From Strigops habroptila (lineage: Eukaryota > Chordata > Aves > Psittaciformes > Psittacidae), in NCBI RefSeq assembly GCF_004027225.2, contig NC_046358.1:2101447-2165446 (forward strand): a DNA stretch of 64,000 nt, read 5' to 3'. Below the pieces are notes generated by a model, which was not told the DNA's origin, did no database searches, and saw only the letters and a program-made list of their open reading frames with translations. Below are positions 63,871 through 64,000 of this stretch, one piece after another; positions within the stretch are counted from its first letter, which is position 1; each line of letters starts with the position of its first letter. Made by a program: the position numbers and the translations under genes.

Positions 63871-64000
63871 CTATGGGGTGCTGGTGGCTGTGGGTGCCCC
63901 AGGAGGACAGGGCTGGCCCCACACGCGGTGCCCGGTGCGATGGACCCTGCCCAGTGCCCCCATTATGGAGCCACCCCCTGGGCAGGGGGCACTCGCTGGC
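63871..64000. other. Window end, nothing identified
   Basis: GC-rich sequence without a supported feature. Confidence 0.5.

Overview
The window is vertebrate nuclear DNA, almost certainly from a bird: it carries several CR1 LINE fragments, is extremely GC-rich, has short introns packed with private minisatellites, and shows vertebrate splice and poly(A) signals. Gene content and relative orientation match human 11q13.2 (CABP4, GPR152, CORO1B, PTPRCAP, RPS6KB2, CARNS1, PPP1CA, RAD9A, CLCF1). The texture suits an avian 'dot' microchromosome. The species (chicken or another galliform is plausible) cannot be fixed from the sequence alone.

Layout. 0-1.3 kb: a CR1 fragment and the last coding exon of an oxysterol-binding protein (+). 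1.4-2.3 kb: tRNA-Lys(TTT) on -, a truncated tRNA-like piece, tRNA-Val(TAC) on +, and a run of CCAAT boxes. 2.5-6.7 kb: CABP4 (-). 8.1-9.6 kb: GPR152 (+). 9.8-15.6 kb: CORO1B (+). 16.2-17.8 kb: PTPRCAP (+). 18.5-22.9 kb: RPS6KB2 (-). 23.3-25.1 kb: a large minisatellite. 24.9-35.8 kb: CARNS1 (-). 35.8-38.8 kb: repeat-filled spacer where mammals have TBC1D10C. 38.9-42.9 kb: PPP1CA (+). 43.0-45.05 kb: RAD9A (-), with a CCAAT/E2F/CRE-rich promoter. 45.7-46.8 kb: CR1 fragments. 48.1-48.7 kb: a weak secreted-protein ORF and a poly(A) signal. 49.9-63.1 kb: CLCF1 (+), with a possible alternative first exon, a repeat-built 3' UTR and AU-rich elements. 63.7-63.9 kb: one unidentified exon-like stretch (-).

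The genes are not an operon. Roles include photoreceptor synaptic calcium signalling (CABP4), an orphan receptor (GPR152), actin turnover (CORO1B), lymphocyte CD45 partnership (PTPRCAP), mTOR-S6 kinase signalling (RPS6KB2), carnosine synthesis (CARNS1), protein phosphatase 1 (PPP1CA), the 9-1-1 DNA damage clamp (RAD9A) and a gp130 cytokine (CLCF1). Exon boundaries were read by hand from splice sites and reading-frame continuity; all nine complete gene models keep phase throughout, except for one extra base in the last exon of RPS6KB2. The most unusual non-genic signals are a 25-bp element present in four dispersed copies in a constant orientation relative to the host gene, a perfect 40-bp inverted repeat in CLCF1 intron 1, and intronic arrays whose units resemble GC-box plus TATA core promoters.
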